A stretch of DNA of 22,538 nucleotides, taken from positions 1-22,538 of the IMG/VR virus record IMGVR_UViG_3300020466_000021; one strand, 5' to 3'. The notes beneath the pieces are model-generated. The model saw only the letters and a list, made by a program, of their open reading frames with translations, was not told the DNA's origin and did not search any database. A program made the translations under genes and the position numbers. The DNA is from a virus. Of the stretch, positions 20,604-22,538 are shown one piece after another (position 1 is the stretch's first letter; the number at the start of each line of letters is the position of its first letter).

Positions 20604-22538
20604 TTATTGAAAGTTAGTTTCTACTGTTCCATAAAGATTGGTGCCATCAGATGTAAATGATATAATATCAGTTGCATTTGTACTTGTGGGTGCTGGAACT
20701 ACACCACCAACCCATTTAAAGTTACCTGCTCCCCATATTATAGTATAAGCATTTCCACCAGGATTATTTATTATTAATTTATATTCTCCAGCACCTATAT
20801 TTAATGGAAAATCTATTTGAAAACTATATATTGGTCCAGGATCTAGAGGATCTATATTTAGTATTTGAATATCTCCGTCATTAGCATTCCATGGAACTGT
20901 AATAGCGGAGACTATACCATTGTATGTTGCTGTCCCTAATATAGTTTGTCCAAAGAATTCTGTTCTTTCAAAACCAAGGAAACACTCATTAACACCACCA
21001 GCTCCATTAAAACCAGAGATTTGTAAGTTACCGTCTAATAACATGCTACTAGAAAGTCCTAATCCATTTTCTTGAGATACTAGATTTATATGTGGATTAC
21101 CATTAAAAGCTACTTGGAAAGTATAGTCGCTATCAATAAAGTGTCTAAACCCTAAACCAACTGAACCTAAAATACTTCCTAAGAAAACAGGAGGGTTAGG
21201 CCAGAAAACATTAGAATATCCAATTTTACCATCAGCACCTAAACTTACATTTTCACCTCCAGCAACACTTCCGTTATTACCCATTAATACGTTATCATAA
21301 CTTGTATCAGTAGGTGTACCTATAATACTATAATTACCTTGTTGATCATTGAAACTGCCATATTGTTGAGCAGCTGTACCAATCATTGTGGAGTAAGTTT
21401 CACCAGCACCAAAAGTTGTTGGTTGAAATATCTGACCTACTCCTATCATTATATATCTACCTGCCTCAGGATCATATGGTGTTGCCAGCGGTCCTTCTAC
21501 TTGACTACCACCTATGAGCACATTTTCTGTTCCATAAGCAATTCCACCAAAACCAATAACTACACTGTTGTCAGGATCTAGTCCACCAAGTTGATTGTAT
21601 ACAGCTTGAGCGCCACCACCTAAAACAGTAGCTCCAAGAGCGGAACCTGCGTCAGCTTCTTGTCCTATAATTACATTAAAAGCTGGTGCTAATCCTGATA
21701 CTGGGTTGTTTATTAACCCACTTGTAGGGACCGTGGTACCGGAAGGACCACCATCTGCAGCTTCAAACCCTATTACTACGTTTCCGTAAGCTTGAGTGGC
21801 TGTAAACGCGGCATTATGACCTAAAACTGTGTTTGTTTCACCACCATCTAGATCTTCTAAGCTTCTACCACCAACAGATACGTTAAATGAGCCAGAAAAT
21901 TCTGTTCCTGTAACTGGTTCTAGTAAAGCTCCAGTGTTTAAGGTCTGTGAAGCGAATCCAACAGCTACATTTTGGCCAAATTGACCTAATCCTGAAGGAA
22001 CATAGCTAGATAATCCAAAATTCTTTAATGCTGAATTACCAATCGCTACATTTTCGTTGTTATCTCCAACAGTACTAACCGCTGTAATTGGAATAACTGC
22101 ATTACCATCGCCTCCTGGCACGGTAATTGTGTCTGCTATGTTGTAACCAGACCCACCATTTACAATAGTTATACCATCTACTTGATTTCCACCGTTAACA
22201 GTCCACTCAATTGTTAAATTTTCGCCCGATCCACTTGTTGTGGTGACTAAAGTGGGACCGGTTGAGGCCGTATAGTTAGTTCCTGTAGGTAAACCAAGTA
22301 TATTAAGTGATGTAACAGCTCCAAAGAAAGAGTTTAAACCAGAATTTATCAATGCATCGACACCTAAGGCAACTGAATCGGTGTCATATCTATGATTACT
22401 AGTTATTGCTCCATTAACTCCACCGCCAATATAGATATTTCTTGTACCTTGACTGTTGTTATTGATTGGAATAAAGAAAGATGAGTCTTTTTGTGGTGTT
22501 CCACTAGCTGCTGGGTTAGTACCAATCTGTATTTGACT
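20604..22538 (-). CDS. Tail-fibre/adhesin with YadA-head-like repeats (5' end cut by window edge)
   Basis: At least 644 residues, with the frame still open at the right edge; a TTG at 22352 is not a convincing start because the frame upstream carries the same kind of sequence (GGGVNGAITSN, DTDSVALGVDALINS). The body is built of repeats of the form N-V/x-IG-x-x-A (for example ENVAIGNSAL, NVAVGFAS, GNVVIGFEAAD, ENVLIGG), like the left-handed beta-roll heads of trimeric adhesins such as YadA. A beta module with NGGSGYNIADTITVPGGDG (residues about 80-158 of the fragment) is inserted between two repeats. The last 110 residues (PLNIGAGEYKLIINNPGG, then NAYTIIWGAGNFKW) look like a phage fibre tip domain. 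It probably recognises the host surface; it is not secreted, with no passenger-anchor domain in view. Confidence 0.75.
   Translation of the reverse strand, partial: SQIQIGTNPAASGTPQKDSSFFIPINNNSQGTRNIYIGGGVNGAITSNHRYDTDSVALGVDALINSGLNSFFGAVTSLNILGLPTGTNYTASTGPTLVTTTSGSGENLTIEWTVNGGNQVDGITIVNGGSGYNIADTITVPGGDGNAVIPITAVSTVGDNNENVAIGNSALKNFGLSSYVPSGLGQFGQNVAVGFASQTLNTGALLEPVTGTEFSGSFNVSVGGRSLEDLDGGETNTVLGHNAAFTATQAYGNVVIGFEAADGGPSGTTVPTSGLINNPVSGLAPAFNVIIGQEADAGSALGATVLGGGAQAVYNQLGGLDPDNSVVIGFGGIAYGTENVLIGGSQVEGPLATPYDPEAGRYIMIGVGQIFQPTTFGAGETYSTMIGTAAQQYGSFNDQQGNYSIIGTPTDTSYDNVLMGNNGSVAGGENVSLGADGKIGYSNVFWPNPPVFLGSILGSVGLGFRHFIDSDYTFQVAFNGNPHINLVSQENGLGLSSSMLLDGNLQISGFNGAGGVNECFLGFERTEFFGQTILGTATYNGIVSAITVPWNANDGDIQILNIDPLDPGPIYSFQIDFPLNIGAGEYKLIINNPGGNAYTIIWGAGNFKWVGGVVPAPTSTNATDIISFTSDGTNLYGTVETNFQ

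Noticed and set aside
22350-22352. TTG as a start codon for the fibre gene.
   Set aside because: The frame is open to the right edge and upstream codons continue the same Gly/Asn/Ile-rich fibre sequence, so the gene is cut by the window edge.
1-22538. tRNA genes, CRISPR arrays, insertion sequences or attachment sites.
   Set aside because: No cloverleaf-like segment, spaced direct repeats, transposase or terminal inverted repeats were seen on either strand by eye.

Overview
This window looks like part of the genome of a tailed double-stranded DNA phage, probably short-tailed, that infects a marine member of the Bacteroidota (Flavobacteriia-like). All supported genes lie on the minus strand, packed end to end with ATGA, TGATG or few-base overlaps, so the map reads from high to low coordinates. 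The DNA is AT-rich. Gene starts lack Shine-Dalgarno purine runs and instead follow A/T-rich leaders, as in Bacteroidota. Both edges cut a gene: a tail-fibre-like gene at the right and a tail-stabilisation-like gene at the left. I see no tRNA, CRISPR array, insertion sequence, integrase or replication gene.

Layout in transcription order. (1) 22538-20032: the C-terminal part of a large fibre/adhesin with YadA-head-like repeats, then two small proteins. (2) 20005-17749: a coupled cassette of groEL (Cpn60), groES (Cpn10) and a winged-helix protein, joined by ATGA overlaps; groEL precedes groES, the reverse of the usual bacterial order. (3) 17747-16554: small proteins, a one-helix membrane protein overlapping a T7-lysozyme-type amidase (endolysin), and an acidic protein. 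(4) 16542-14993: a run of very small proteins, two His-rich, several extremely Lys/Arg-rich with conserved-looking Cys, and a 50-residue membrane protein. (5) 14990-12414: a long low-complexity basic protein, a probable holin, and two fibre- or decoration-like proteins. (6) 12393-11092: a coiled-coil protein, a small protein of a kind I associate with marine phages, a second Cpn10-like protein and a small helical protein, leading into the packaging genes. (7) 11095-1: large terminase, portal, scaffold-like protein, major capsid protein, a small protein, a 250-residue protein, two tail-connector-like proteins and the start of a tail-stabilisation protein. This order resembles crAss-like and other podoviral morphogenesis modules.

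The likely logic is a late-gene region: fibre, folding machinery, lysis, virion accessory proteins, DNA packaging, capsid and tail. The phage chaperonin pair probably supports folding of capsid or fibre proteins. The only two convincing intrinsic terminators flank the 250-residue gene just downstream of the capsid genes, which could set a high capsid-to-tail expression ratio. The most unusual elements are the inverted groEL-groES cassette, a second and larger Cpn10-like protein next to the terminase whose reading frame runs on as a Cys-rich tail overprinted on the next gene, and the cluster of tiny basic Cys-containing proteins.
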